Below, in pieces: positions 1 through 7,276 of a stretch of DNA of 64,000 nt. The DNA comes from PALSA-129 sp050014595 (GTDB lineage Bacteria > Acidobacteriota > Terriglobia > Bryobacterales > Bryobacteraceae), in NCBI GenBank assembly GCA_050014595.1, contig JBEKDA010000009.1, positions 1 through 64,000 on the forward strand. The letters are read 5' to 3'. Every line of letters starts with the position of its first letter. Position 1 is the stretch's first letter. A program made the translations under genes and the position numbers. Below the pieces are notes generated by a model. It saw nothing but the letters and a program-made list of their open reading frames with translations, had not been told where the DNA came from and searched no databases.

Positions 1-110
1 CCGCACCAGAGGCTTTAGCCACTGTGAATTTTCCGGGCACCACAGGGGCTAAAGCCCAACTTTCCGAGCAACCCTACGGCACGACTAAAGCCGTGCCCTG
101 ATACAAAGCC
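1..110. repeat. degenerate palindromic intergenic repeat
   Basis: This gene-free stretch contains short dyads built on GGCTTTAGCC-like and GGCTAAAGCC-like words. It also has a hairpin, GGCACG / CGTGCC, around 78-97. The layout (several small hairpins in a row) resembles the other intergenic palindromic elements in this window. No ORF is convincing here. It may continue beyond the left edge. Confidence 0.45.
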
Positions 111-221
111 GAAGACCAAACCCCGCGTACCCCTACACTCAGATTCCTGCGGATTTCGCCGGATCGGGAGCTCCGCCACTTTTATGTCGCACACCCCACC
201 GCGCTTCTATTTAATTGTTAA

Positions 222-247
222 ATATCCTATAATCTTTTTAGGGCGAT
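222..247 (+). promoter_or_regulatory. putative promoter/leader of the hydrogenase operon
   Basis: The sequence reads ATATCCTATAAT (222-233; TATAAT at 228-233 as a -10 box), then 7 bases, then GGGCGAT (241-247), then a CCCGG-containing stretch and the ribosome binding site AAGGAGG at 258-264. The same words in the same order occur at 5220-5244, before the phosphorelay genes. No good -35 hexamer is visible. Promoter function is inferred from the -10 match and the shared arrangement. Confidence 0.55.
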
Positions 248-269
248 CCCCGGAGGCAAGGAGGCCACG

Positions 270-1304
270 GTGAAGATCCTGAAGCTCCGCAAGGAAAAGT
301 TAGATCTCTTCGCGTCGGTCGTCCAGCAGTTCGGTGAACTGCATGCTCCGGTCGAGCAGGACGGCAAGTACGTTTTCAAGCGACTTACCCGCTGGTCGGA
401 GGCCCGGCTCGAATACGACCGTACCATCCTCCCGCCCAAGAAGTACTTTCTCCCGCCACGGGAGGCCCTGCTCCGCTATCGCCCGGACGAGGGGTTCGTG
501 CCCTGCACGGAAGGGCTGAATCAGCGGATCATTCTATTTGGCGTACACGCCTGCGATGTCTACGCACTCAACATTCTCGATCGCGTGTTCGCCGGAAAGT
601 ACAACGACCCGTACTACCAGGCGCGGCGGAAGAACATTGCCATCATCGGGATCGATTGCGTGCCGGACAAGCAGTGCTTCTGCCGCTCCATGCGGGCGGA
701 CTTTGTCGAGCACGGTTTCGATCTGTTCTTCTACGATACCGGCGGCTATTACCAGGCGCTGGTGGGCACCGCTCTAGGCGACGATATGGTGCTGGCCAGC
801 GGCAACATCTTCGAAGCGGTGACCAGCGCGGATATAGACGAGTACAAGCGGCGCTCCCGAAACAAGCGGCGCGCCTTCCAACTGGAAGTGGAGATCCGCG
901 ACCTGCCCGAGATCTTCGAGATGGAATACCAGAGCGAGATCTGGCAGGAGTTAGGCGAAAAGTGCCTTTCGTGCGGCAGTTGCAGCATGGTCTGCCCTAC
1001 GTGCTACTGCTACGATGTAGCCGACGACGTGGAACTGGGATCGCGCGCCGGCAAACGCACGCGGTCCTGGGATTCGTGCCTGTTCGCCAACCACGCGCAG
1101 GTGGCCAGCGGGGAAAACTTCCGCGGGCCGCGCGCCAGCCGCATCAAATTCCGTTTCTACCACAAGCAGCGCGGTTTCGTGGCGGAATACGGGCGGCCGA
1201 GCTGCGTGGGCTGCGGACGATGCATCAGCGCCTGTCCGGTCAACATCGATGTCGTGCAAGTGCTCGACCGGCTGCGGAGGGTTCAAGATGTTGCTAGCCG
1301 ATGA
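270..1304 (+). CDS. hydB: [NiFe] hydrogenase (group 3b type) beta subunit, 4Fe-4S protein
   Basis: This 344-aa cytoplasmic iron-sulfur subunit is of the sulfhydrogenase/bidirectional hydrogenase HydB type. It passes electrons between the hydrogenase dimer and the flavin subunit. Two 4Fe-4S cluster motifs are visible near the C-terminus: C232, C235, C238, C242 (CLSCGSCSMVC) and C312, C315, C318, C322 (CVGCGRCISAC). The N-terminal half matches the family's non-cluster domain, with further Cys at 130, 136 and 138. The GTG start at 270 is chosen because AAGGAGG (258-264) lies five bases upstream. It is the first gene of a five-gene operon, and its end overlaps the gamma-subunit start by 17 bases. 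Confidence 0.9.
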   Translation: MKILKLRKEKLDLFASVVQQFGELHAPVEQDGKYVFKRLTRWSEARLEYDRTILPPKKYFLPPREALLRYRPDEGFVPCTEGLNQRIILFGVHACDVYALNILDRVFAGKYNDPYYQARRKNIAIIGIDCVPDKQCFCRSMRADFVEHGFDLFFYDTGGYYQALVGTALGDDMVLASGNIFEAVTSADIDEYKRRSRNKRRAFQLEVEIRDLPEIFEMEYQSEIWQELGEKCLSCGSCSMVCPTCYCYDVADDVELGSRAGKRTRSWDSCLFANHAQVASGENFRGPRASRIKFRFYHKQRGFVAEYGRPSCVGCGRCISACPVNIDVVQVLDRLRRVQDVASR

Positions 1305-2160
1305 AGTCGCGACCTATCACCCCATCCTGAGCGACAATCCTTACCAGCCGCACATGGCGAGGATCGTGCGCATTTACAAGATGGCGGAAAACAACCACCT
1401 CTTCACGCTGCGCTTTTTGGAAGAGCACCTGGCCCACACGTTCCGGCACCAGCCGGGCCAGTTCATCATGCTGAGCGTGCCAGGCGCCGGCGAGATGCCC
1501 ATCTCGATTTCCTCTTCGCCCTCGCGTCCCGGGGTCCTGGAAGTCTGCGTGCGGCGCGCCGGGCGCGTCACCAGCGCGCTTTACCGGTTGGGCACGAACG
1601 ATCTGGTGGGCGTGCGCGGACCATACGGCAACGGCTATCCCATACAGGAAATGGCGGGCAACGACCTGCTGTTGGCGGCGGGAGGTCTGGGAATGGCGCC
1701 TTTGCGGTCGTTGCTGTGGTACGCGCTCGATCACCGCGACAAGTTCAACAACATCACCTTGATGTATGGCACGAAGCGGCCCGAAGACATGCTGTTCCGG
1801 GAGGAACTGCTGGCCCTGGTGGACCGAACCGACATGAACTGCCTGCTCACGGTGGACGCGGATCCTTCGGGGACGTGGAAGAACCACGTTGGCCTGCTGC
1901 CCACTTTGTTCGACCACGCAAGAATCGATCCGCTGCGGACCTATGCGGCCGTGTGCGGGCCACCGGTCGTCTACAAATTCATTTTGCAGAAGTTACTGGG
2001 ACTTGCCTTCCCCAAGAACCGCATCCTGATGTCGCTCGAACGGCGTATGAAGTGCGGCGTCGGCAAGTGCGGCCATTGCAGCATCGGTTACAAGTACACG
2101 TGCCTGCAAGGGCCGATCTTCACCTATTGGGATGCGATCAACCTGCCGGAGATGATCTGA
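1288..2160 (+). CDS. hydG: [NiFe] hydrogenase (group 3b type) gamma subunit, FAD/NAD(P)-binding
   Basis: This 290-aa flavoprotein of the ferredoxin-NADP reductase superfamily is the pyridine-nucleotide end of a group 3b hydrogenase. Visible parts are a flavin-binding barrel (about residues 20-115, with RGPYGNGYP), a nucleotide-binding fold beginning LLLAAGGLGMAPLRS (128-141), and a C-terminal [2Fe-2S] motif at C256, C261, C264 and C272. The ATG at 1288 is preferred over an earlier in-frame start at 1249 because GGAGG lies at 1276-1280. Its TGA overlaps the next ATG (ATGA), which indicates translational coupling. Confidence 0.9.
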   Translation: MLLADEVATYHPILSDNPYQPHMARIVRIYKMAENNHLFTLRFLEEHLAHTFRHQPGQFIMLSVPGAGEMPISISSSPSRPGVLEVCVRRAGRVTSALYRLGTNDLVGVRGPYGNGYPIQEMAGNDLLLAAGGLGMAPLRSLLWYALDHRDKFNNITLMYGTKRPEDMLFREELLALVDRTDMNCLLTVDADPSGTWKNHVGLLPTLFDHARIDPLRTYAAVCGPPVVYKFILQKLLGLAFPKNRILMSLERRMKCGVGKCGHCSIGYKYTCLQGPIFTYWDAINLPEMI

Positions 2161-2906
2161 TGAACAAGCCTGCGTTGGGAATCTTCGGGCTCACGGGCTG
2201 TGCGGGAGATCAGCTCGCGATCCTGAATTGCGAGGACCGCCTTCTGGACATCGTGGCCCTGGTGGATGTCCGCGACTTCCTGATGGCTTCTTCGGCGAAC
2301 GATGCCGCCTGTTCCCTGGATATCGCCCTGGTCGAAGGCGCGGTGGTCAGCGAGCGGGATGCCGAGAGGCTGCGGAAGATTCGCGCCCGGGCAACGACCC
2401 TGGTGGCCCTCGGCACCTGCGCGGTGTGGGGTGGGGTTGCGGCGATGGATCGCGGCGCCGATCGCCGGAAACTTCTCGAGGAGGTTTACGGCGAGACGGG
2501 ACTGAGTTACGATTCCGCGCCCGCTCAGGCGCTGCACGAAATCGTGAAGGTGGATCTCAATATCACCGGCTGCCCCATCGAGAAGGAGCACTTCCTTTCC
2601 GCAATCGCCAATCTATTGAATGGAGACGCGCCGGTCTATCCCGAGTACCCGGTTTGCACCGAGTGCCGCATGCTCGAGAACAACTGCCTTTTGATCGAGC
2701 GCGGGGAACTCTGCTGCGGGCCCATCACGGCAGCCGGATGCAAGGCGCGATGCCCGGACCTGCGGGTCCCGTGCGTGGGTTGCCGCGGTCCGGTGGGCGA
2801 TGCCAATTCGTCATCCCTGCTGGCAATGCTGCAGGAGAAGGGCCTGGATAGAGAGCGCATGGCGGCCCGGCTGCGGACTTTTGCGCCCGAGGGAGTTGCA
2901 CAATGA
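2160..2906 (+). CDS. hydD: [NiFe] hydrogenase (group 3b type) small (delta) subunit
   Basis: This 248-aa small subunit holds the iron-sulfur relay next to the NiFe site. The proximal-cluster signature starts at GLTGCAGDQ (C14), with further Cys in LGTCAVWGG and ITGCPIEKE. A Cys-rich C-terminal region (CTEC, CLL, CCG, GCKARC, CVGC) supplies the medial and distal clusters. It lacks a Tat signal, as expected for a cytoplasmic group 3 enzyme. The ATG at 2160 overlaps the gamma-subunit stop. An open frame continues upstream to 1716 but lies antiparallel in frame to the gamma gene and is not used. The end overlaps the large-subunit start by ATGA. Confidence 0.9.
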   Translation: MNKPALGIFGLTGCAGDQLAILNCEDRLLDIVALVDVRDFLMASSANDAACSLDIALVEGAVVSERDAERLRKIRARATTLVALGTCAVWGGVAAMDRGADRRKLLEEVYGETGLSYDSAPAQALHEIVKVDLNITGCPIEKEHFLSAIANLLNGDAPVYPEYPVCTECRMLENNCLLIERGELCCGPITAAGCKARCPDLRVPCVGCRGPVGDANSSSLLAMLQEKGLDRERMAARLRTFAPEGVAQ

Positions 2907-4195
2907 GCAGGATCGTCATCGAGCACCTGGCCCGGGTGGAAGGCCACGGCGGCATTACCGTCGAAATGGAAGGCGACAAGGTCGGAAGCGTGCGCTTCGA
3001 CGTGTTCGAAGGCGCGCGGCTGCTGGAGCCGCTGGTCCGCGGGAAGAGCTACCAGGAAGTGGCGCCGATTCTATCCCGCATTTGCGCCATCTGCTCGGTG
3101 GCGCATTCGCTCACCTCTCTGAAGGCCACCGAAGATGCGTTCCAGGTCCGCGTAAGTCCACAGACGGAGTTGCTCCGCGAACTGCTATACCTTGGCGAGA
3201 GCATTGAAAGCCACGCGCTGCACCTCTTTCTGCTGGCCATACCGGACTACCTGAATTATCCGAGCGCCATCGCGCTGGCGGCGGACAAGCCGGGCGCGGT
3301 CACGCTGGGATTGGGACTCAAGAAGCTGGGCAACCTGATCCAAGAGACCATCGGGGGGCGGGCCATCCATCCGGTTAATGCCGTCCCGGGAGGTTTCGGG
3401 AAGGCGCCCACGGTCGACCAGTTGATCGAATTGCGGAGCGCCGCGACGCGGGGAATGGCGGACTCGGAGGCGGTCATCGATATCATGGCGTCGCTTCCCG
3501 AAGCGGAGTTTTGCCACTCCGATACGATCTACGCGGCGTTGCGCTCGCCGGGCCTGGACAGCTACTATGCCGGCGATGAAGTCATGGTTGCATCCAATGG
3601 GGACCGGGCTATGGTGCGGGCCGCCGACTATCGGACGCTGACGAACGAGGTGGCTGTCGAGCACTCGACCGCCAAGCACAGCAGCTTCCGGGGAAAGCCG
3701 TTCATGGTCGGCTCGCTGGCGCGGCTGACCGTCAACCCGGAGCGCCTCACCGGACGGCTGGCGGCGGCGATGAAGCGCCTCAAGCTCCAGTTGCCCGCCG
3801 ACAATCCCATGGACAACAACACTGCTCAAGCTCTGGAGCTGGTCGGTGACTTGGAGCGGGCATTGGCGATCATCGAGGAGCTTCTGCGGACCGGCGTCAA
3901 GGATGAGCGGCCCGTCGAGATTCATCCCCGCGCTGGAACCGGCACCGCGATCACGGAAGCTCCCCGCGGACTGCTCATCCATAGTTACACGTATGATGCG
4001 GCCGGCCGGATCACCGCGGCGGACGTGATCACGCCGACCGCCCTGAACGCCGCCAGCATGGAAACGCATTTTCGCCGGGCGGTGGAGCAGTGCACGGACC
4101 GCGATGAAGCGGTGATTGGGAGGCGGTTGCAGATGATCGCCCGGGCCTACGATCCCTGCATCTCCTGCTCCGTACACCTCGTGCGCAGACGATGA
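2903..4195 (+). CDS. hydA: [NiFe] hydrogenase (group 3b type) large (alpha) subunit
   Basis: This 430-aa catalytic subunit binds the Ni-Fe(CN)2CO site. The four metal-binding cysteines are in place: RICAICSVAH (C61, C64) and DPCISCSVH (C419, C422, H425). The conserved RVEGHGG is at 11-17. After H425 there is a five-residue tail, LVRRR, expected to be removed by the maturation protease encoded next. The length and the partner subunits fit group 3b (NADP-linked, cytoplasmic), which interconverts H2 and NADPH. The first motif reads CAIC where many relatives have CGIC. No hyp accessory genes lie in the window. Confidence 0.93.
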   Translation: MSRIVIEHLARVEGHGGITVEMEGDKVGSVRFDVFEGARLLEPLVRGKSYQEVAPILSRICAICSVAHSLTSLKATEDAFQVRVSPQTELLRELLYLGESIESHALHLFLLAIPDYLNYPSAIALAADKPGAVTLGLGLKKLGNLIQETIGGRAIHPVNAVPGGFGKAPTVDQLIELRSAATRGMADSEAVIDIMASLPEAEFCHSDTIYAALRSPGLDSYYAGDEVMVASNGDRAMVRAADYRTLTNEVAVEHSTAKHSSFRGKPFMVGSLARLTVNPERLTGRLAAAMKRLKLQLPADNPMDNNTAQALELVGDLERALAIIEELLRTGVKDERPVEIHPRAGTGTAITEAPRGLLIHSYTYDAAGRITAADVITPTALNAASMETHFRRAVEQCTDRDEAVIGRRLQMIARAYDPCISCSVHLVRRR

Positions 4196-4635
4196 AACCA
4201 ACACTCGTGATCGGTCTCGGCAATCCGTTGATGGGCGATGACGGAGTGGGGTGGCATGTAGCCGAACGCCTGGCGGGCGACCCAAGACTGCCCGAAAGCG
4301 TGGAAGTGATGTGCGGCGGAACGGACCTGCTCCGACACGGCGGGCAGATGGAAGGCCGAAGCCGCGTAATTCTCATCGACGCAATTCAAGACGATGCACA
4401 ACCGGGAAGCGTCTCGGTATTTGGCGAGACCTTTCCCGAAATGGACAACCGCCAGGAGCATGCGCATCACCTTTCCGCCGTCCAGGCGATCCAGCTTCTG
4501 AAGATGATGGTCGCCGCGCCTATCGCGCTGCTGGGAATTTCCATCTCATCGGCTGCGACCCGGACTGAGCTGTCGCCCGCCGTTGACGGCCGCATGCCGT
4601 CAATCCTGGACCGGGTGCTCCAGGAGTTGGTATGA
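4192..4635 (+). CDS. hydrogenase maturation protease (HycI/HoxW family)
   Basis: This 147-aa endopeptidase should clip the C-terminal tail of the large subunit after nickel insertion. Visible motifs are GLGNPLMGDDGVG near the N-terminus (with the conserved acidic residue), ILIDAIQDD in the middle and EHAHHLSA (conserved His). Together these carry the acidic and His residues that sense bound nickel. The start overlaps the large-subunit stop (ATGA), so enzyme and protease are co-translated. The length is normal for the family. Confidence 0.9.
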   Translation: MKPTLVIGLGNPLMGDDGVGWHVAERLAGDPRLPESVEVMCGGTDLLRHGGQMEGRSRVILIDAIQDDAQPGSVSVFGETFPEMDNRQEHAHHLSAVQAIQLLKMMVAAPIALLGISISSAATRTELSPAVDGRMPSILDRVLQELV

Positions 4636-4674
4636 AGTTCTTCGAGGCGGTCGGGGAACGGCGTAGGAACTGGT

Positions 4675-5184
4675 ATGCGAGTGATGAGTGATGTTCTTTT
4701 AACAACGCTCCTCCTGGGCTTGGTCACTCTGGGCTTGTGGCGAGTGGCGCGCCTTTATCTGAGATTCCGCGGCACGCGGATCATCGGCTGCCCGGGAACC
4801 GGGGAGGTTGCCGCCGTGAAACTGGCGGCTTGGCGCATCGCCGCCACCCCTGGCTTCAGCGAGCCAAAGCTGCGGCTCGTCGCTTGCTCCCGCTGGCGCG
4901 AGCGGGAGCGTTGCGATCAGGCGTGTCTGAAAGGCATTTTGGCGGCGCCGGAGGAATGCCTGGTGGTGACAATCCTGTCGAAGTGGTACGAGGCCAAAGC
5001 ATGTACCTGCTGTGGAAGACCACTGACGCGGATTGCCCCATGGCGCCACAAGCCGTGCGCGATGAGCCCCGACCTGCGGCTTGTCGAATGGAGGAACGTT
5101 CGGGCCGAAGATATCCCGGGTATCCTGGCAACTCACTCGCCAGTCTGCTGGGAGTGTCTGGTGGCTGAGACTCACACCTTCTGA
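4675..5184 (+). CDS. membrane-anchored cysteine-rich protein, unknown function
   Basis: This 169-aa protein is not recognised. Residues about 5-25 form one hydrophobic segment (LLTTLLLGLVTLGLW) that could anchor it, followed by a basic stretch. The remainder has nine or so cysteines, including CTCCG and a final VCWEC, which could hold a metal or form disulfides. The ATG at 4675 is used; an alternative lies at 4684. It sits 39 bases after the hydrogenase protease and before a phosphorelay cluster, so a redox or sensing role linked to the hydrogenase is possible but unproven. Confidence 0.7.
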   Translation: MRVMSDVLLTTLLLGLVTLGLWRVARLYLRFRGTRIIGCPGTGEVAAVKLAAWRIAATPGFSEPKLRLVACSRWRERERCDQACLKGILAAPEECLVVTILSKWYEAKACTCCGRPLTRIAPWRHKPCAMSPDLRLVEWRNVRAEDIPGILATHSPVCWECLVAETHTF

Positions 5185-5219
5185 CGGCCGTTTGACAACC
5201 GCTTCACTTTCAGACCTTC

Positions 5220-5244
5220 ATATCCTATAATTGAGTTGGGCGAT
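5220..5244 (+). promoter_or_regulatory. putative promoter/leader of the phosphorelay cluster
   Basis: ATATCCTATAAT (TATAAT at 5226-5231), then 6 bases, then GGGCGAT (5238-5244) and GCCCGG. This repeats the arrangement at 222-247 upstream of the hydrogenase operon, with spacing 6 instead of 7. TTGACA is present at 5192-5197 but is 28 bases from the -10 box, too far for a normal -35. A leader of about 50 bases separates it from the AAGGAGG at 5282-5288. Confidence 0.5.
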
Positions 5245-5293
5245 GCCCGGTTTCGCGGGTTGGGCACAGTCGCCTGGCGGGAAGGAGGCTCCG

Positions 5294-5707
5294 ATGCCTG
5301 CAAAGGTGCTCCTGATCGACGACGATTCCGACTTTCGGGCCGCAGTGAAATCTCTCCTCGAAAGTCACGGCTATCACGTGCTTGAGGCCTCTTCCGGACA
5401 CGAAGGCCTGCGGATGGTGCTTGAGCACGAACCCGACGCGATTCTGGTGGACATCATGATGGAAACCACCGTTGAGGGTTATGGGGTGACGTATGCTCTC
5501 AAGTATCAGGATGAGTACGTGAAATTTCGCAACACCCCGATCTTCATGATCTCTTCGATCGAGGAAAGCCCGGACGAGCGCTTTCCGATGTCCGCCGAAG
5601 TCGAAATGATCCGGCCGGACCGGTACCTTACCAAGCCGCTCGACATTCCCAAATTTCTCGGGCTACTGGAAAAGGCGGTGGGGGCGGCCAAAGGCGCAGT
5701 GGTCTGA
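5294..5707 (+). CDS. stand-alone response regulator (receiver domain only)
   Basis: This 137-aa single CheY-like receiver has the acidic pair at DDD (9-11), phospho-acceptor D53 (LVDIMM), Ser87/88 and K114 (YLTKPLD). There is no output domain. After D53 it has a longer loop than CheY (ETTVEGYGVTYALKYQDEY). A related DIMM...EG signature recurs in the receiver at 6874-7269. The ATG at 5294 is chosen because AAGGAGG lies at 5282-5288; an upstream in-frame start at 5231 has no such support. It is the first gene of a four-gene phosphorelay cluster. Confidence 0.85.
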   Translation: MPAKVLLIDDDSDFRAAVKSLLESHGYHVLEASSGHEGLRMVLEHEPDAILVDIMMETTVEGYGVTYALKYQDEYVKFRNTPIFMISSIEESPDERFPMSAEVEMIRPDRYLTKPLDIPKFLGLLEKAVGAAKGAVV

Positions 5708-5744
5708 ATATCCGTCGACTTTGTCGATCATGTGGGAGAAAGAA

Positions 5745-6908
5745 ATGAGCGGGCCCGCCGTGCCGCCAGCGGTCGTCGTGATCGACGACGATTACGCGAT
5801 GCGGTTGTCGTGCGGGAAAATCCTGACGAAAATGGGCCTTCGCGCCGAGACCTTTGAGGACGGGGCTCGCGGACTGGAAGGCGTGGCGAAGCTGAAACCG
5901 GACATGGTTGTGGTGGACCTCAAGATGCCCGGCATCAGCGGCATGGAAGTCCTTTCCCGGGTCCACGAGATCGACCCTCAAATCGTGATCGTGGTGATCA
6001 CGGGATACGCGACCATCGACACCGCCGTGCAGGCAATGAAATGCGGCGCCTATGACTTTCTGCCCAAGCCGTTTTCACCGGATGAGCTGCGATTGATTGT
6101 GAACCGCGGGCTGGAACGCCGCCGGCTGGGACTGGAGTCGCAGCGCCACGAAGTTGAGCGAGCCATGCTCACGCGGCGCTTTGTAACTTTCGTGGCCCAT
6201 CAGCTTCGCACACCGCTGGTGGCGGTCCATCAATACCTGAACGTGATGGAGCACCTCGAGCAGAGTCCGGCGAAGGAGCACGAGTGGATCGCCCGTTGCC
6301 TGGCCCGAATCGAGGAACTCCAGAACCTGATCGCCGACTGGCTCACCCTGGCAAGGGTAGAGGGCGGCGCGATGTTGAAGGAAAGGATCAGAGTCGATCT
6401 CAGCCAGATCATTCCCGACATCCTGAAGGCATATCAGGAGACCGCTGCCGCCGAGGGCGTCTCGCTGGAAGCGCGGGTCCCGGAAAACAGCCTGTATGTT
6501 TTGGGCGACCGGAACTGCCTCAGCGTGCTGTTTGACAATTTGATCACGAACGCCATCAAGTACAACAAGCCGGGCGGAAAGGTGACGGTTACCGGGGCTG
6601 TTTCCGCCGGGGAGGTTGTCATTGGCGTGGCCGACACCGGCGTGGGAATCCCGGAGAAATATTGTCCGTTTCTCTTCGACGAGTTTTTCCGGGTCAAAGA
6701 CGAGTCTGCGAAGCAGACTGCCGGGACCGGTCTGGGGCTGCACATTTCGAAAAGAATCGTCTCGGAAATGGGCGGGACGATTCATGTGGAGAGCCAGGCT
6801 GGCGCCGGCTCTGTTTTTTGGGTGCGCTTGCCGGCCGCAGAGGATCCGGAAGCGGGAATCGGGAGTCAAAACGATGCAGGAGCAGAAACGGATTCTAATG
6901 GTCGATGA
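5745..6908 (+). CDS. hybrid receiver-histidine kinase (REC-HisKA-HATPase)
   Basis: This 387-aa soluble protein has a receiver at the N-terminus (D58, K108) followed by a dimerisation/phospho-acceptor domain with H152 (AHQLRTPL). A catalytic ATP-binding domain comes next (NAIKYN, DTGVGIP, GTGLGLHIS). It has no membrane segment, so it is probably driven by phosphotransfer from a partner. The start at 5745 follows GGGAG at 5734-5738; earlier in-frame starts at 5721 and 5730 are less likely. Its 3' end overlaps the next receiver gene by 35 bases. Confidence 0.85.
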   Translation: MSGPAVPPAVVVIDDDYAMRLSCGKILTKMGLRAETFEDGARGLEGVAKLKPDMVVVDLKMPGISGMEVLSRVHEIDPQIVIVVITGYATIDTAVQAMKCGAYDFLPKPFSPDELRLIVNRGLERRRLGLESQRHEVERAMLTRRFVTFVAHQLRTPLVAVHQYLNVMEHLEQSPAKEHEWIARCLARIEELQNLIADWLTLARVEGGAMLKERIRVDLSQIIPDILKAYQETAAAEGVSLEARVPENSLYVLGDRNCLSVLFDNLITNAIKYNKPGGKVTVTGAVSAGEVVIGVADTGVGIPEKYCPFLFDEFFRVKDESAKQTAGTGLGLHISKRIVSEMGGTIHVESQAGAGSVFWVRLPAAEDPEAGIGSQNDAGAETDSNGR

Positions 6909-7269
6909 CGACCAGGATTTTGCGGAAGCGGTATCGTGTTTCCTCGAAGCCAAGGGGCTCAGGGTCTTCCGGGCGCACGACGGAAAGGAAGGCATCAAGC
7001 TGGCGAAGATGGAGCGGCCGGACCTGATCCTCATGGATATCATGATGGGCGAAAGGACCGAGGGGTTCTTCACGATCCAGGAAATTCGCCGCGACCCGGC
7101 TCTAAAGGACGTGCCGATTTTCGTCCTCAGCTCGTTTTGCACGCGCCTTCCGGACTTCGAAATCCCGTCAAGCGGCGGCTGGCTCGCGCATGACATGTTC
7201 TTCGCGAAACCGGTGGACATGGTGCAGTTGACGGAGAACATCCTCCAGCGCATCGGCCAGCCGGTGTAA
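6874..7269 (+). CDS. stand-alone response regulator (receiver domain only)
   Basis: This 131-aa receiver has DDD at 11-13, phospho-acceptor D55 (LMDIMM) and K112 (FFAKPVD). Like the receiver at 5294 it carries a DIMM...EG signature and no output domain. The ATG at 6874 is supported by GGGAG at 6861-6865. It overlaps the upstream hybrid kinase by 35 bases and ends 7 bases before the next kinase, so the three are almost certainly co-expressed. It may act by binding another protein or by passing phosphate. Confidence 0.85.
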   Translation: MQEQKRILMVDDDQDFAEAVSCFLEAKGLRVFRAHDGKEGIKLAKMERPDLILMDIMMGERTEGFFTIQEIRRDPALKDVPIFVLSSFCTRLPDFEIPSSGGWLAHDMFFAKPVDMVQLTENILQRIGQPV

Positions 7270-7276
7270 GGACGGC

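Noticed and set aside
1716..2159. upstream extension of the hydrogenase small subunit
   Set aside because: It overlaps the gamma-subunit gene in another frame; the conserved N-terminus begins at the ATG at 2160 in the ATGA overlap.
5192..5231. TTGACA ... TATAAT as a standard promoter
   Set aside because: The 28-base spacing is too long for a sigma-70 pair; only the -10 region is retained.
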